Assembly: GCA_021201815.1 (NCBI GenBank)
Contig: JAJQEC010000073.1
Location: 1-64,000 of the forward strand
DNA length: 64,000 nucleotides
Source of the DNA: Candidatus Azobacteroides sp.
Lineage (GTDB): Bacteria; Bacteroidota; Bacteroidia; Bacteroidales; WRGA01
Direction of reading: 5' to 3'
Shown: in pieces, positions 37,145 to 46,968 of the stretch
Numbering within the stretch: position 1 is the stretch's first letter
Layout of the letters: each line of letters begins with the position of its first letter
The notes under the pieces: model-generated
What the model was told of the DNA's origin: nothing
The model's input: only the letters and a program-made list of their open reading frames with translations
Databases searched by the model: none
Translations under genes and position numbers: made by a program

Positions 37145-38315
37145 CCTTTCTTCTTGGATTGTTATTCTTTTTATTGAAATTTCTTCTTGTATTATCTCTT
37201 TTCCTTCCATTCGCATTCTTTTTTCTGTTGTTTTCTTTATCAAAGCGTGTTAAACTATCCTGACCAACTACATTTTGGAATTCTTTATTTCTGTCTGCTG
37301 TGTTTTTATCTTTTTTTCCGGCAGATTCTTCCTCTGCTAAATTAGTAGGTTTCAGACCTCTTTTATTCATATTGATAATGTCAAATGCTCTTTGTGCAGA
37401 AATGACAACTAAGTTTGCTGCAAAGTTTTTGTCTGTGGAATAAGTTAGAAGTCTTTTCAGGATATCTGTTTTAAAGTGATAATAGGTGCTATCCTGCGTT
37501 TCTAACGGAATTTCTTTTGAAGGAAGTTTCTTTTGGGATTCCACATAGGTTTCCACTTCGTAATTCAGACAACATTTTAATTTCGCACATTGTCCGGCAA
37601 GTTTTTGAGGATTTAAAGAAATATCCTGATACCTTGCTGCTCCTGTAGTTACGGATACGAAATTCGTCATCCATGTAGAGCAGCATAATGGTCTCCCGCA
37701 AGGTCCAAGTCCGCCAATACGTCCGGCTTCCTGACGAGCTCCGATTTGTTTCATTTCAATACGGACATGGAATGTATCCGCAAGGATTTTTATAAGTTGC
37801 CGGAAATCGACTCTGTCGTTTGCAATATAATAAAAAATAGCTTTATTACCGTCCCCCTGATATTCCACATCCCCGATTTTCATTTCTAACTTCAAATCTT
37901 CGGCAATTTTCCGGGCTTTTAGCATGGTTTCATGTTCTTTATTTTTATATTCATGGTATTTTTCCATGTCTGCAGGACGTACTTTCCGATATATTCGCTT
38001 GATATTTTGTCCGTCAGGTTTAAACCCTGTTTTTTTCATCTGCCATAAGACTAATTCACCGGTCAAGGTAATTTCTCCGATATCATGACCGGGGGAAGCT
38101 TCTACTGCTACCATATCCCCTTTCGCTAATTCCAGTCCGTTGCTATTGAGAAAATATCCTTTTCTGGTGTTTTTGAATTGTACTTCTACATAATTCGTGA
38201 GTTTTTCAGCATCCGGCAGAGCAGATAGCCAGTTGTATACATTAAGCTGATTTTTTCCGGCACAACAACAGCCATTTTTTGTCAGCCATTTTTTATCATT
38301 TGATTCAAAGTCCAT
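37128..38315 (-). CDS. ricT: PSP1-domain protein of the RicT/YaaT family
   Basis: Cytoplasmic protein of 395 residues with a PSP1 C-terminal domain. The cysteine-rich core is present: GPCGRPLCCSTWM and AGQCAKLKCCLNYE, as in RicT of Bacillus, where such cysteines bind an iron-sulfur cluster. It has extra N-terminal Cys residues (NGCCCAGKNQ) and a Lys/Arg/Asn-rich tail after about residue 330 that looks disordered and may bind RNA. In Bacteroidota this gene commonly precedes gldH, as here. The specific function in this phylum is unknown. Confidence 0.88.
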   Translation of the reverse strand: MDFESNDKKWLTKNGCCCAGKNQLNVYNWLSALPDAEKLTNYVEVQFKNTRKGYFLNSNGLELAKGDMVAVEASPGHDIGEITLTGELVLWQMKKTGFKPDGQNIKRIYRKVRPADMEKYHEYKNKEHETMLKARKIAEDLKLEMKIGDVEYQGDGNKAIFYYIANDRVDFRQLIKILADTFHVRIEMKQIGARQEAGRIGGLGPCGRPLCCSTWMTNFVSVTTGAARYQDISLNPQKLAGQCAKLKCCLNYEVETYVESQKKLPSKEIPLETQDSTYYHFKTDILKRLLTYSTDKNFAANLVVISAQRAFDIINMNKRGLKPTNLAEEESAGKKDKNTADRNKEFQNVVGQDSLTRFDKENNRKKNANGRKRDNTRRNFNKKNNNPRRKDENKS

Positions 38316-38400
38316 AATTCATATATATTTCCTGTTATTTAATTAATACAACAGGCCTGTGTGATTAAACTTTATGAAAATAAGATTATTATTCTGCTTT

Positions 38401-39864
38401 TTAATTATTGGCAGGTAAACTTTTTAATATTTCCAACAAAAATCTCCAGAATTTATCCACTGACGGAATGTACATTTTTTCATCCGGAGAATGTACATCT
38501 CTTAGCGTGGGGCCAAAGGATATCATTTCCAGCTCCGGGTATTTGTTTAAAAATAATCCACACTCTAAACCTGCATGGATTGCCGTAATTTTGGGATTGA
38601 TACCAAATAGTTTCTGATAAGAAACTGCTGCTATCTTTACTATATTACTGTCCGGATTTGGTTTCCAGCCAGGATATCCTTCTCCATGAGTAATCGTGTT
38701 TGCTTCAGCAAGCATAAATACACTTTCTACCATTTGTAAAATATCTTTTTTTGCAGATTCTAAGGAGCTTCTCTGGCTGGTTCCTATTACAATTTTATTA
38801 TCTTTTTGCATTTTAATATTAGCCAGGTTAGTGGATGTTTCTACTAATCCCGGGATCTCTTTACTCATAGCCATTACTCCATGAGGACAGGCATACAGAG
38901 CGTTTAATAATTTAATACCGGTTTTTTTATCAATTACCATAGGTTCACAGTCTGCAGACTCTAATGTAATAATTCTTTCGGGTTCTATTTTTCCGAATTC
39001 CTCTTCTACTTCTTGCAGGAAAATATTAAAATCAATTCGTATATTTTCTTTTTCTGTAAATGGAACTGCAGCTATGCAGGCAGCTTCTCTTGGAATTGCA
39101 TTCCGCAGATTCCCTCCATCGATCCGGGATATCCGCAGATCATATTTTTTATTTATTTCCCATATAAAACGTGTCAATAATTTATTAGCATTGGCTCTTC
39201 CTAAATGTATATCGCCTCCGGAATGTCCACCTTTTAATCCTGTAATATTAATTTTGAAAAAGAAATAATTCTCAGGAGAAGATTCCGGCTGGTAATTAAA
39301 AGTTGCTACTGTATCCATACCCCCTGCACAACCTATAAAAATTTCTCCTTCGTCTTCTGAATCCAGATTCAATAATATCTTTCCGGTAAAAAAATCCGGT
39401 TCTATTCCTACTGCTCCGTTTAATCCGGTTTCTTCATCTACTGTAAATAAGCATTCGATTTTTCCATGTTGAATATTGTCGGATGCTAAAATGGCTAATT
39501 CTGCAGCCATTCCAATGCCATTGTCCGCCCCTAAGGTGGTGCCGTTCGCTTTTATCCAGTCACCTTCTATTACTGTTTCAATCGGGTCATTTTCAAAATC
39601 ATGGTTAACACCCTGATTTTTTTCCGCCACCATATCCATGTGAGATTGTAAAACAATCGTTGGAAGTTTTTCAAAACCTGGTGTAGCCGGTTTAGTAATA
39701 ATTATATTTCCCAGCTGATCTTTTTTTGTTTCCAAACCAAGCGCTTGTCCGAAATTCATAAGGTAAGAAATGATTTTTTCTTCTTTTTTAGAAGGACGAG
39801 GTATTTGGGTGACTTCATCGAAATATTTCCAAATCGCAGAAGGATGTAAGTCTTTTATAGTCAT
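38401..39864 (-). CDS. pepD: Aminoacyl-histidine dipeptidase PepD (M20 family)
   Basis: Cytoplasmic zinc dipeptidase of 487 residues that cleaves Xaa-His and other dipeptides. Metal-binding and catalytic motifs: VLQSHMDMVAEK, TLGADNGIGMA, LFTVDEETGLNGA, LNLDSEDEGE, GLKGGHSGGDIHLGRANA and the C-terminal AIHAGLECGLF with SFGPTLRDVHSPDEKMYI. Its length and the tail match PepD/M20C. A TAATTTTG -7 element on the minus strand (39894-39901) serves as its promoter. Confidence 0.94.
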   Translation of the reverse strand: MTIKDLHPSAIWKYFDEVTQIPRPSKKEEKIISYLMNFGQALGLETKKDQLGNIIITKPATPGFEKLPTIVLQSHMDMVAEKNQGVNHDFENDPIETVIEGDWIKANGTTLGADNGIGMAAELAILASDNIQHGKIECLFTVDEETGLNGAVGIEPDFFTGKILLNLDSEDEGEIFIGCAGGMDTVATFNYQPESSPENYFFFKINITGLKGGHSGGDIHLGRANANKLLTRFIWEINKKYDLRISRIDGGNLRNAIPREAACIAAVPFTEKENIRIDFNIFLQEVEEEFGKIEPERIITLESADCEPMVIDKKTGIKLLNALYACPHGVMAMSKEIPGLVETSTNLANIKMQKDNKIVIGTSQRSSLESAKKDILQMVESVFMLAEANTITHGEGYPGWKPNPDSNIVKIAAVSYQKLFGINPKITAIHAGLECGLFLNKYPELEMISFGPTLRDVHSPDEKMYIPSVDKFWRFLLEILKSLPANN

Positions 39865-39893
39865 ATTTATAAATTTAATAAGTGGTAATCATG

Positions 39894-39901
39894 CAAAATT
39901 A
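39894..39901 (-). promoter_or_regulatory. -7 promoter element of pepD
   Basis: TAATTTTG on the minus strand, about 30 bases before the pepD start codon. It matches TAnnTTTG; the -33 box is not clear. Confidence 0.45.
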
Positions 39902-39928
39902 CAATTTTTGAAGCAATAAAGCATTTAG

Positions 39929-40558
39929 TTAAAGCTTTGTTTTTTCTTCTCTTTCCTTGTTCAGATAGGTCTCATATTCATTCGGATCTATTGAAACATC
40001 TTTACTATTAAGGACTTGAAGGATGGTTTTACCTATTATGTATAGATCGGAAATAAATGAAATGTTTTTAACATATTTAACATCCAATGCCAATCTTTGA
40101 TTCCAGTCCAGCTTATTTCTTCCAGAAATCTGGGCCAATCCTGTAAGGCCCGGTCTAACTGAATGCCTTATTTTTTCAGTTTTGGAATAAAAGGGTAAGT
40201 ATTCCGGTAACAAAGGGCGTGGTCCTACAAAACTCATTTCCCCTTTCAGGATATTATATAGTTCCGGTAATTCATCAATAGAATATTTGCGCAGTATCTT
40301 CCCGGTTGTAGTTAACCTGTCTTTGTCCGGAAGCAGTAACCCTTTTTCATCATATATTTCCTTCATGGTTTTAAACTTTACAATTCTGAAAATTTTTTCT
40401 TTTTTGCCTGGTCTTTTCTGATAAAAAAAAGGATTTTCCTGAATGTCTAGAGTAATAATTATGATTAAGACCAGAAAAAGTGGAAAAAACAGAATTAGAA
40501 AAATGGAACTGAAAACAATATCCATTAAGCGTTTAAAAAAGATTTTATACATACTCAA
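39929..40558 (-). CDS. Undecaprenyl-phosphate sugar phosphotransferase (PglC-like)
   Basis: Monotopic initiating sugar transferase of 209 residues. It opens with KRLMDIVFSSIFLILFFPLFLVLIIII (re-entrant membrane helix), then FFYQKRPGKKEKIFRIVKFKTM, RKYSIDELPELYNILKGEMSFVGPRPLLPEY and the ending RPGLTGLAQISGRN with DVKYVKNISFISDLYIIGKT. The catalytic Asp-Glu pair is in SIDELPEL. It loads the first sugar phosphate on undecaprenyl phosphate. The small, single-helix form resembles PglC. Its start overlaps the stop of the upstream FemAB-like gene (ATGA). Confidence 0.92.
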   Translation of the reverse strand: MSMYKIFFKRLMDIVFSSIFLILFFPLFLVLIIIITLDIQENPFFYQKRPGKKEKIFRIVKFKTMKEIYDEKGLLLPDKDRLTTTGKILRKYSIDELPELYNILKGEMSFVGPRPLLPEYLPFYSKTEKIRHSVRPGLTGLAQISGRNKLDWNQRLALDVKYVKNISFISDLYIIGKTILQVLNSKDVSIDPNEYETYLNKEREEKTKL

Positions 40559-41583
40559 TCATTTAATCGGTAAAGAGGAAAAAAATTATTTTCCGGAATA
40601 TGGTTCCCAAATTTATTTTTTACCATTTCGTGGTAAATATTTTCATTTACAATCCATTTCCAGACTTTAAACGAGGCTCTTTCTTTTGAGAAACGAGATT
40701 TGAATTCAAATAATCCTCCGTCATTTCCATGATATCCTCCTCCTAAATGCAGATACTTTAATTTTTTTTCAGAACCTATTTTTCTTGCCATATCTATTAT
40801 TCCTTTCAAAGGAGAAAAAGGAAGAAAAGACTGTGGTACAGCTCCTAGATGATATTGCATAAATTGATTGCAACAGGTAAATAGACCGCTTCCTATAATA
40901 GTCTGTTCATTTTCAGCAAAAATAATAAGTGATTCGAAATCCGTTGCAAAAATTAATTTTTCAAAATATTTTTCAGAAAAGTAATAATCCGGGTCTGCAT
41001 TTAATCGATCCATTGTTTTATAATATAAAGATATAAAGCTTTTATATTCAGATTTTTCCCCAATACGGAATGTAATATTCGAATGGGATATTTTTTTTAA
41101 TTGTCTTCTTAATGAAGCACTATATTGAGCTGTTTGTAAATTTGGAGGTAAACTTAAATCTATGTAAACTGTTTTATTAATATATTCAGTGCGCCCCATT
41201 TTTTCTGGGAAATTGTCACTGGAAGGTATTAAAGGATGTAATCTTGAAAAAGCACAAATAATATTGTTTTTTTTGAAATAATTGAATGTGCATTTTCTGA
41301 AATTATTTTTTATTTCATCCGGAATGTATTTTTTATTTGTTAACAAACCAGCATAACCATATACAGAAGTAGCATCCTTATAAGGGGTGTCTTTAATATT
41401 TCTGATAAGGAGAGGAAGAGCGATTTTATAAGAATCCTGCTGAAAAAAAAATAAAACAGATTTTTCATCTCTTGTGAACAAATTATTATATTCGGATGTT
41501 TGATACATATCATAACTTAAAACTAAGCGTAATATATTTTGCCAGTTTGATAGTTCTGAAGATGGTATTACTGAAAAATTCAT
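40555..41583 (-). CDS. FemAB/GNAT-like acyl or aminoacyl transferase
   Basis: Cytoplasmic protein of 342 residues with two weak GNAT-like halves: YQTSEYNNLFTRDEKSVLFFFQQDSYKIALPLLIR, and later LIIFAENEQTIIGSGLFTCCNQFMQYHLGAV with FSPLKGIIDMARKIGSEKKLKYLHLGGG. This is the Acetyltransf_6/FemAB pattern. It is translationally coupled to the initiating sugar transferase, so it may modify the sugar or a lipid-linked intermediate. The substrate is unknown. Confidence 0.65.
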   Translation of the reverse strand: MNFSVIPSSELSNWQNILRLVLSYDMYQTSEYNNLFTRDEKSVLFFFQQDSYKIALPLLIRNIKDTPYKDATSVYGYAGLLTNKKYIPDEIKNNFRKCTFNYFKKNNIICAFSRLHPLIPSSDNFPEKMGRTEYINKTVYIDLSLPPNLQTAQYSASLRRQLKKISHSNITFRIGEKSEYKSFISLYYKTMDRLNADPDYYFSEKYFEKLIFATDFESLIIFAENEQTIIGSGLFTCCNQFMQYHLGAVPQSFLPFSPLKGIIDMARKIGSEKKLKYLHLGGGYHGNDGGLFEFKSRFSKERASFKVWKWIVNENIYHEMVKNKFGNHIPENNFFPLYRLND

Positions 41584-41737
41584 TATTTTAATTTATTAAA
41601 ATTAATGCTTTGTAAAGTTACTCTTATAATATATAATATAAAAAAATTCACAAGGAATTATGGAAGTGAAAAAGTGTTAAATCTGGTTGAAAAAGGATCA
41701 ATTGATGCAAAAACAATACAAATATAAATATTTTTTA

Positions 41738-41745
41738 TATCTTTG
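41738..41745 (+). promoter_or_regulatory. -7 promoter element of the OmpA-family gene
   Basis: TATCTTTG matches TAnnTTTG. It implies a 5' leader of about 110 bases before ATG 41862. Confidence 0.55.
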
Positions 41746-41861
41746 CAACGGGATTAATAGGCTTAATTAGTAACAGTAAAGATATTTTTATTGCGATAAA
41801 TTTTACAAGTATTTAAAATAATTTATTAATAACTAATTTTTTAATTTAAAAAAGAGGAGAA

Positions 41862-43037
41862 ATGAAAACACGTAAACATTTACTTACTTTATTATTAGTG
41901 ATAGCTCCACTTTTGGCTTTTTCTCAATCTGATGAGCAAAATGGGCCTTTAAACATCAACAAGTTTTGGGATAACTGGTTTATCTCTGCTGGTGGTGGTA
42001 TTCAAACTTTAATCGGAGACGGATATCATCGGAATTTAGGACATGACTTCACAAACAGTGACTATTATACTCCTTTTGTTTCTGTCTCTGTTGGAAAATG
42101 GTTAACTCCAGTATTCGCTTTACGTTTGCAGGGCATGGGATACGAACTTTATGACAGATACCATTATGGAAATCATAAAGTAAGTTATATCAATGCGCAC
42201 GGAGATGTTATGGTTAGTCTTTTTAATCTTTTCGGAAGACAGGATAAAGACAGACGTTTTGATATCATTCCATTTTTAGGTGCTGGTTATGCATACACTT
42301 TCAAAAACGATGATATTACACATCGTGAGAATCCGGTGGAAGAGCCATTTCATTATGGACATGCAAATAGTTTTACATTAAATGGTGGTATTCTTTTCCG
42401 TTTTGGACTTTCCAATGCTGTTGACCTGAACCTAGAAGCTAACGCTGCTCTTTTACAGAAGAAATTTAATCATTCTGAAGGAGAAGGCGATCATTATCCC
42501 TATAATGGATTAGCTGCTGTTTCTTTAGGTCTTACTTACAAATTCAAAAAACGTGGATTTGACGTATGTCAGCCGGATCAGGATGAAATCAATCGTCTGA
42601 ATGCAAGAATTAACTCATTGCAGAGTGATTTGAATGCATGTCTGGCAAGAACTTGTCCTCCATGTCCTGCTTGTCCGGAACCACAACCTCAAGTTGTACA
42701 ACAGGCTGCTCCTGCTGCAATCGGAGTTGTTAGATTCTCTATCGGAAGTGCTGTCATTAAACCAGAACAACAAATCAATGTTTACAATGCTGCTGATTAC
42801 CTGAAAAACAATCCGGGTGTTAACCTGAAAGTTGTTGGTTATGCAGATAAGAAAACAGGTAATGCAAACATTAACATGAGATTATCTGAAAAACGTGCTA
42901 AAGCTGTTACTAAGATGTTAGTTGACAAATATGGTATCTCTGAAAACCGTATTGAAACTTCTTGGGATGGTGATACAGTACAACCTTATTCAGTTAACGA
43001 ATGGAACCGTGTAGTAATCTTTGTTCCAAGAAACTAG
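41862..43037 (+). CDS. OmpA-family outer membrane porin
   Basis: Protein of 391 residues: signal peptide ending LLAFSQS, an eight-stranded barrel (about 30-230; for example WFISAGGGIQTLIGDGYHRNLG, TPFVSVSVGKWLTPVFALRLQGMGY, AVSLGLTYKFKKRGF), a short coiled coil (EINRLNARINSLQSDLNACL), a Cys/Pro linker (ARTCPPCPACPEPQPQ), and an OmpA C-terminal peptidoglycan-binding domain (VVRFSIGSAVIKPEQQINVYNAADYL...VVGYADKKTGNANINMRLSEKRAKAV). It tethers the outer membrane to peptidoglycan. It has its own promoter and terminator. Confidence 0.93.
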   Translation: MKTRKHLLTLLLVIAPLLAFSQSDEQNGPLNINKFWDNWFISAGGGIQTLIGDGYHRNLGHDFTNSDYYTPFVSVSVGKWLTPVFALRLQGMGYELYDRYHYGNHKVSYINAHGDVMVSLFNLFGRQDKDRRFDIIPFLGAGYAYTFKNDDITHRENPVEEPFHYGHANSFTLNGGILFRFGLSNAVDLNLEANAALLQKKFNHSEGEGDHYPYNGLAAVSLGLTYKFKKRGFDVCQPDQDEINRLNARINSLQSDLNACLARTCPPCPACPEPQPQVVQQAAPAAIGVVRFSIGSAVIKPEQQINVYNAADYLKNNPGVNLKVVGYADKKTGNANINMRLSEKRAKAVTKMLVDKYGISENRIETSWDGDTVQPYSVNEWNRVVIFVPRN

Positions 43038-43073
43038 AAATAAGTATCTGAAAAGATATTCTGAAATAAGTAA

Positions 43074-43103
43074 AAAGCAACCTCAGTCTAGAGGTTGCTT
43101 TTT
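43074..43103 (+). terminator. Terminator of the OmpA-family gene
   Basis: The stem AAAAGCAACCTC (43074-43085) pairs with GAGGTTGCTTTT (43092-43103), with a six-base loop and a T run. Confidence 0.88.
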
Positions 43104-43151
43104 TGTTTATAAATAGTTGCGTTGATTTTATAAAAATCATGTCGTGTTTTG

Positions 43152-43159
43152 TACCTTTG
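43152..43159 (+). promoter_or_regulatory. -7 promoter element of rimO
   Basis: TACCTTTG matches TAnnTTTG and lies 52 bases before ATG 43212. Confidence 0.5.
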
Positions 43160-43211
43160 TTGCTCCTTTTATAGTAACTCAACTGCTATGAGGAATTTAA
43201 TAAAGGTATAA

Positions 43212-44516
43212 ATGAAAAAAAACAGAATAGATATTATCACATTAGGCTGTTCTAAAAATTTAGTAGATTCGGAAAAACTTATCCGGCAGTTTACAGCAAA
43301 TGGATATATTGTAAAACACGAAGCTCCACAGGTAGAAGGGGAAATTGTGATTATTAATACATGTGGCTTTATTGGCGATGCAAAAGAAGAATCAGTAAAT
43401 ACGATTTTACAGTTCATGGATGCCAAGAAAAAAAGAAAAATAAATAAATTATTTGTAATGGGATGCCTGTCTGAAAGGTATCTAAATGAATTGCAGCAGG
43501 AAATACCGGAAGTTGATAAATTTTATGGTAAATTTGACTGGAATAATTTAATTACGGATTTAGGTAAATCTTATAATTCAAATCTTGCTTTAGAGAGAGA
43601 AATAACTACTCCTTCTCATTATGCTTATTTGAAAATTTCCGAAGGATGTAGTAGAACATGCTCTTATTGCGCGATTCCTATTATCACAGGGAAGCATATT
43701 TCTCGTCCCATAGAGGAAATTGTAACGGAAACAAAAAAACTTGTTCAACAAGGCGTGAAAGAAGTACAACTGATAGCACAAGATCTAACATTTTATGGAT
43801 TGGATATTTACAGAAAAAATAAACTTGCAGAATTGCTAAAGCGCCTATCGGATATCAAGGAGTTGGAATGGATACGGCTTCATTATGCTTATCCGGCTCT
43901 CTTTCCTTATGAAATTCTGAGTGTCATCAAGGAGAGAGAAAATATTTGTAATTACCTAGATCTGGCTTTGCAGCATGTGAGCGATAACATGCTTACACTG
44001 ATGCGGCGGAATATATCTAAAAACGATACTTATAATTTAATAAAGAGAATCAGGGCGGAAGTTCCGGGTATTCACATACGAACAACCCTTATGGTTGGAC
44101 ATCCGGGAGAAACAGAAAGCGATTTTAATGAATTGAAAGAATTTGTTGCAGAAATGCGTTTTGAAAGATTAGGGGGATTTGCCTATTCCCATGAAGAAAA
44201 TACCTACTCTGCAACTCATTATCAGGATACTATTCCATCAGAAGTAAAACAAAAGCGCTTGGATGAAATTATGTTTTTACAGGAAAAAATTGCTCAGGAA
44301 ATATCGGATAATAAGATTGGAAAAAACTTTCGTGTCATTATTGATAAGGAAGAATCAGATTATTATATAGGAAGAACCCAATTCGACTCTCCGGAAATTG
44401 ATCCGGAAGTATTGATAGAGAAAAACGGTATTCTGAAAATCGGAGAATTTTATCAGGTAGAAATATTCGATACACAAGGATTTGATCTTTTCGGAAGAAT
44501 CATTAAGGGAATTTAA
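43212..44516 (+). CDS. rimO: Ribosomal protein S12 methylthiotransferase RimO
   Basis: Radical-SAM methylthiotransferase that modifies an Asp of ribosomal protein S12. It has 434 residues. The N-terminal cluster ligands are in ITLGCSKNLVDSE, NTCGFIGDA and VMGCLSERY; the radical SAM CxxxCxxC is in SEGCSRTCSYCAIPIITG; and a C-terminal TRAM domain begins near DNKIGKNFRVIID. RimO and not MiaB is supported by KNLVDSE and by HEENTYSATHYQDTIP. Confidence 0.95.
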   Translation: MKKNRIDIITLGCSKNLVDSEKLIRQFTANGYIVKHEAPQVEGEIVIINTCGFIGDAKEESVNTILQFMDAKKKRKINKLFVMGCLSERYLNELQQEIPEVDKFYGKFDWNNLITDLGKSYNSNLALEREITTPSHYAYLKISEGCSRTCSYCAIPIITGKHISRPIEEIVTETKKLVQQGVKEVQLIAQDLTFYGLDIYRKNKLAELLKRLSDIKELEWIRLHYAYPALFPYEILSVIKERENICNYLDLALQHVSDNMLTLMRRNISKNDTYNLIKRIRAEVPGIHIRTTLMVGHPGETESDFNELKEFVAEMRFERLGGFAYSHEENTYSATHYQDTIPSEVKQKRLDEIMFLQEKIAQEISDNKIGKNFRVIIDKEESDYYIGRTQFDSPEIDPEVLIEKNGILKIGEFYQVEIFDTQGFDLFGRIIKGI

Positions 44517-44561
44517 AGGAGGGTAATTGCATCTTAAAATAATAAAACAAAAATCAATTGA

Positions 44562-46826
44562 ATGAAACAACTTGTTTCTTATTTAGCAATGAATCTGAAT
44601 ATCTCTGAACGAAATGCGTCAGAGATAATAAAGGCAACTGTTTCTGTTTTAAAGCAAAGATTGCGTTTACATGAATGGGTAATATTAAATAATACGATAT
44701 TATTCAGGATCAGAAAAAAAAATGAAAAAATATTAATTGACCCGGTTAATTTAAAAAAAGCTCTTATTCCTCCGGGTCTGACAGTAAATCTGGATTTGTC
44801 TCCTGTGAATTTGAAAAATATAAATTCACATGTCATAGTAAGAGATTTAAACACGTTGGTTACTATTCAGGCTAATCTGGATGATAATCAGGCAGCCTTA
44901 TTTCTTAATACATTAGTAGAAGGAATATCTTTCCTGATAAAAAAGGAAAAAAAGGTAAGAATCCCGGAATTAGGTACTTTTAAAAGAATTTTACTTCCTT
45001 CGGTTTCTTTCCGGAAGGGAGGTAATAATTTGAAAAAATACTCCGGAATATTGTTTTTCCCGGAAGCCTCTCTTTTAAAGGAAGTAAATAAACCATTTGC
45101 TTTTTTTGAATCCTCTGTACTGTCGATTCGGGAATTACCCGTAAACAAACAACCTTTAATTATTTCTATTGATAGAGAAAAAGAAAAAGTAGATTTGAAA
45201 GAAGTATCCATAGAGGAAAAAATATTACAGCAAACTCCTCCTTTGAAAAAAGAAAAAGAATTATTAAAAGAAGTCGAAGCAGAATCTATTATCTCATCAG
45301 AAGAAACCGGGAAAGTAAAAGGACAAGAAGTAAAACCGATACCTCAGATAAATATTGCAGGATTTGTTGAGAAACTGATTGATTCCTCGGAAGCCCAAAG
45401 AAAAAGGAAGATTATAAATCAGGTTCCTTTTCCTTCTCTAGTATCAGAGAAGGAAGCTGAGGTTCAGGAACCAAACAAGAATAGAGATAGTAGGAAAGAA
45501 AATATTGCTCCGGAGAATACCCCTGTCTCTAGTATAGAAGAGACAACCTTTATTAAAGAATATAATATACCTGATTCTTTGAACGAAGAGGAAAAGAAGA
45601 TTCCAAAAGAAGACCTGTATGAGGTCTCAGAATCTGTAGAGAAAGTGAAACCTGTGAAAAGTACAGAAAAGGATACTCCTTCTTCCATAAGTGCTTTATT
45701 GGAAGATGCAAAACAAGATGTAAAGAAAATACTGGAAATAGCAGGAGTAGAAGAGGACGGAAATATTGAGGAATTATCAGCATACTATGTAAGAGAAGAA
45801 ATAGGAGTTTCTCCGGAAAAAATAGAAGTAAAAGAAGATCAGGAAAAAGATTCCTTTGAAACAGAAAGGGAAGCTTTGATAAGAAAACGTTTTGAAAATA
45901 ATAATATATCGGCTGTTGAATCTGTAAATAATAATTATCTCAACTTTGTGGATATAGAAGGAATTATGAATATCCTTCAAAAAGAGGAAAGTAAATCCTC
46001 TGGCTTTGCTATGGATTCATCAGAAAAAAAAGAAAATACAAAACTCTCTCCTGATAAAAAACGGGAAGAAAACAGTATGGTTTCTGCATCCGATTCTTTT
46101 AATATTGAAGAAATAATGGCAGATTTTTCAGCAATGGATGCTGAAAAAGAAGAAAGAGAAATAATTGGAATTCCGGATAAACCAGATACTTCACAAAAGG
46201 AAATGCCAGAAAATAATCTGTTAGAGAGTACTACCGCACAAATTCCGGAAAATAAACAAGTTGTTTCTAGTATACCTGCTACAACAAATAAAACAGAGAT
46301 AGAAAAAAATAAGGAAGAAACAGAAACGTCAGTATCAGAGGATAAAGAAGATGAAAAAGTATCTGATTTACCTTACCGACATTATGAAGTAGATGAAAAT
46401 GCGTTAGACATAAAAAAGTATACACTTACTCATTATTTAATGTTAGCGGGAATGTTTGCTGTTATTTTTATTACCTTAGGTTATTTTATTTCTTCTTATA
46501 TGAAAATAAAGGAAAAAAACGCTGGTATTATTCATATTATGTCAGGTACTGAAGAAGAATCCTGGGAAGAACCATTACAAATAATAGGTAGTGAAACAGT
46601 AACGGAGGAGAGTGATCTGCGTATGATTGCAGAAAAGTATTATGGTAATCAGGTTTTTTGGGTTTATCTTTATGAGGCAAATAAAGATATAATTCCCGAT
46701 GTAAATAATATAGAACCGGGAATTGAAGTCATTATTCCTAATCCGGAAGCATACGGCTTCGATATTGTTAGTGATGATGCTATTCAGTTGGCTGAAAGAA
46801 AAGGAAAAGCCTTGTCCGGACAATAA
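44562..46826 (+). CDS. HU-like DNA-binding domains fused to a membrane-anchored LysM-like tail
   Basis: An unusual 754-residue protein. Residues 1-85 and about 90-195 look like two HU/IHF-type domains (VSYLAMNLNISERNASEIIKATVSVLKQRL; FLNTLVEGISFLIKKEKKVRIPELGTFKR). A long acidic, Lys/Glu-rich and probably disordered region follows (about 200-615). One membrane helix comes next (HYLMLAGMFAVIFITLGYFISSYM, about 623-647), and a C-terminal LysM-like segment (DLRMIAEKYYGNQVFWVYLYEAN...IEPGIEVIIPNPEA). The layout could link the nucleoid or a cytoplasmic partner to the cell wall, but that is inference. It lies 45 bp after rimO on the same strand. Confidence 0.7.
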   Translation: MKQLVSYLAMNLNISERNASEIIKATVSVLKQRLRLHEWVILNNTILFRIRKKNEKILIDPVNLKKALIPPGLTVNLDLSPVNLKNINSHVIVRDLNTLVTIQANLDDNQAALFLNTLVEGISFLIKKEKKVRIPELGTFKRILLPSVSFRKGGNNLKKYSGILFFPEASLLKEVNKPFAFFESSVLSIRELPVNKQPLIISIDREKEKVDLKEVSIEEKILQQTPPLKKEKELLKEVEAESIISSEETGKVKGQEVKPIPQINIAGFVEKLIDSSEAQRKRKIINQVPFPSLVSEKEAEVQEPNKNRDSRKENIAPENTPVSSIEETTFIKEYNIPDSLNEEEKKIPKEDLYEVSESVEKVKPVKSTEKDTPSSISALLEDAKQDVKKILEIAGVEEDGNIEELSAYYVREEIGVSPEKIEVKEDQEKDSFETEREALIRKRFENNNISAVESVNNNYLNFVDIEGIMNILQKEESKSSGFAMDSSEKKENTKLSPDKKREENSMVSASDSFNIEEIMADFSAMDAEKEEREIIGIPDKPDTSQKEMPENNLLESTTAQIPENKQVVSSIPATTNKTEIEKNKEETETSVSEDKEDEKVSDLPYRHYEVDENALDIKKYTLTHYLMLAGMFAVIFITLGYFISSYMKIKEKNAGIIHIMSGTEEESWEEPLQIIGSETVTEESDLRMIAEKYYGNQVFWVYLYEANKDIIPDVNNIEPGIEVIIPNPEAYGFDIVSDDAIQLAERKGKALSGQ

Positions 46827-46968
46827 AAAAACAAAAAAGGACAATCCTTAATATTTTTTCGTAATTTATTAACAAAAATTAGACAAGACTTTAGGATATA
46901 AAATCTTATCCTCCTTATTTTTGTATCCCATTTTATCTTGACTTCTTATATAATTTAATTAATACAAT

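Noticed and set aside
37145-37243. A longer start for gldH
   Set aside because: It would add 33 Lys/Glu-rich residues before the lipobox and overlap ricT by over 100 bp; ATG 37144 places the lipobox Cys at residue 22.
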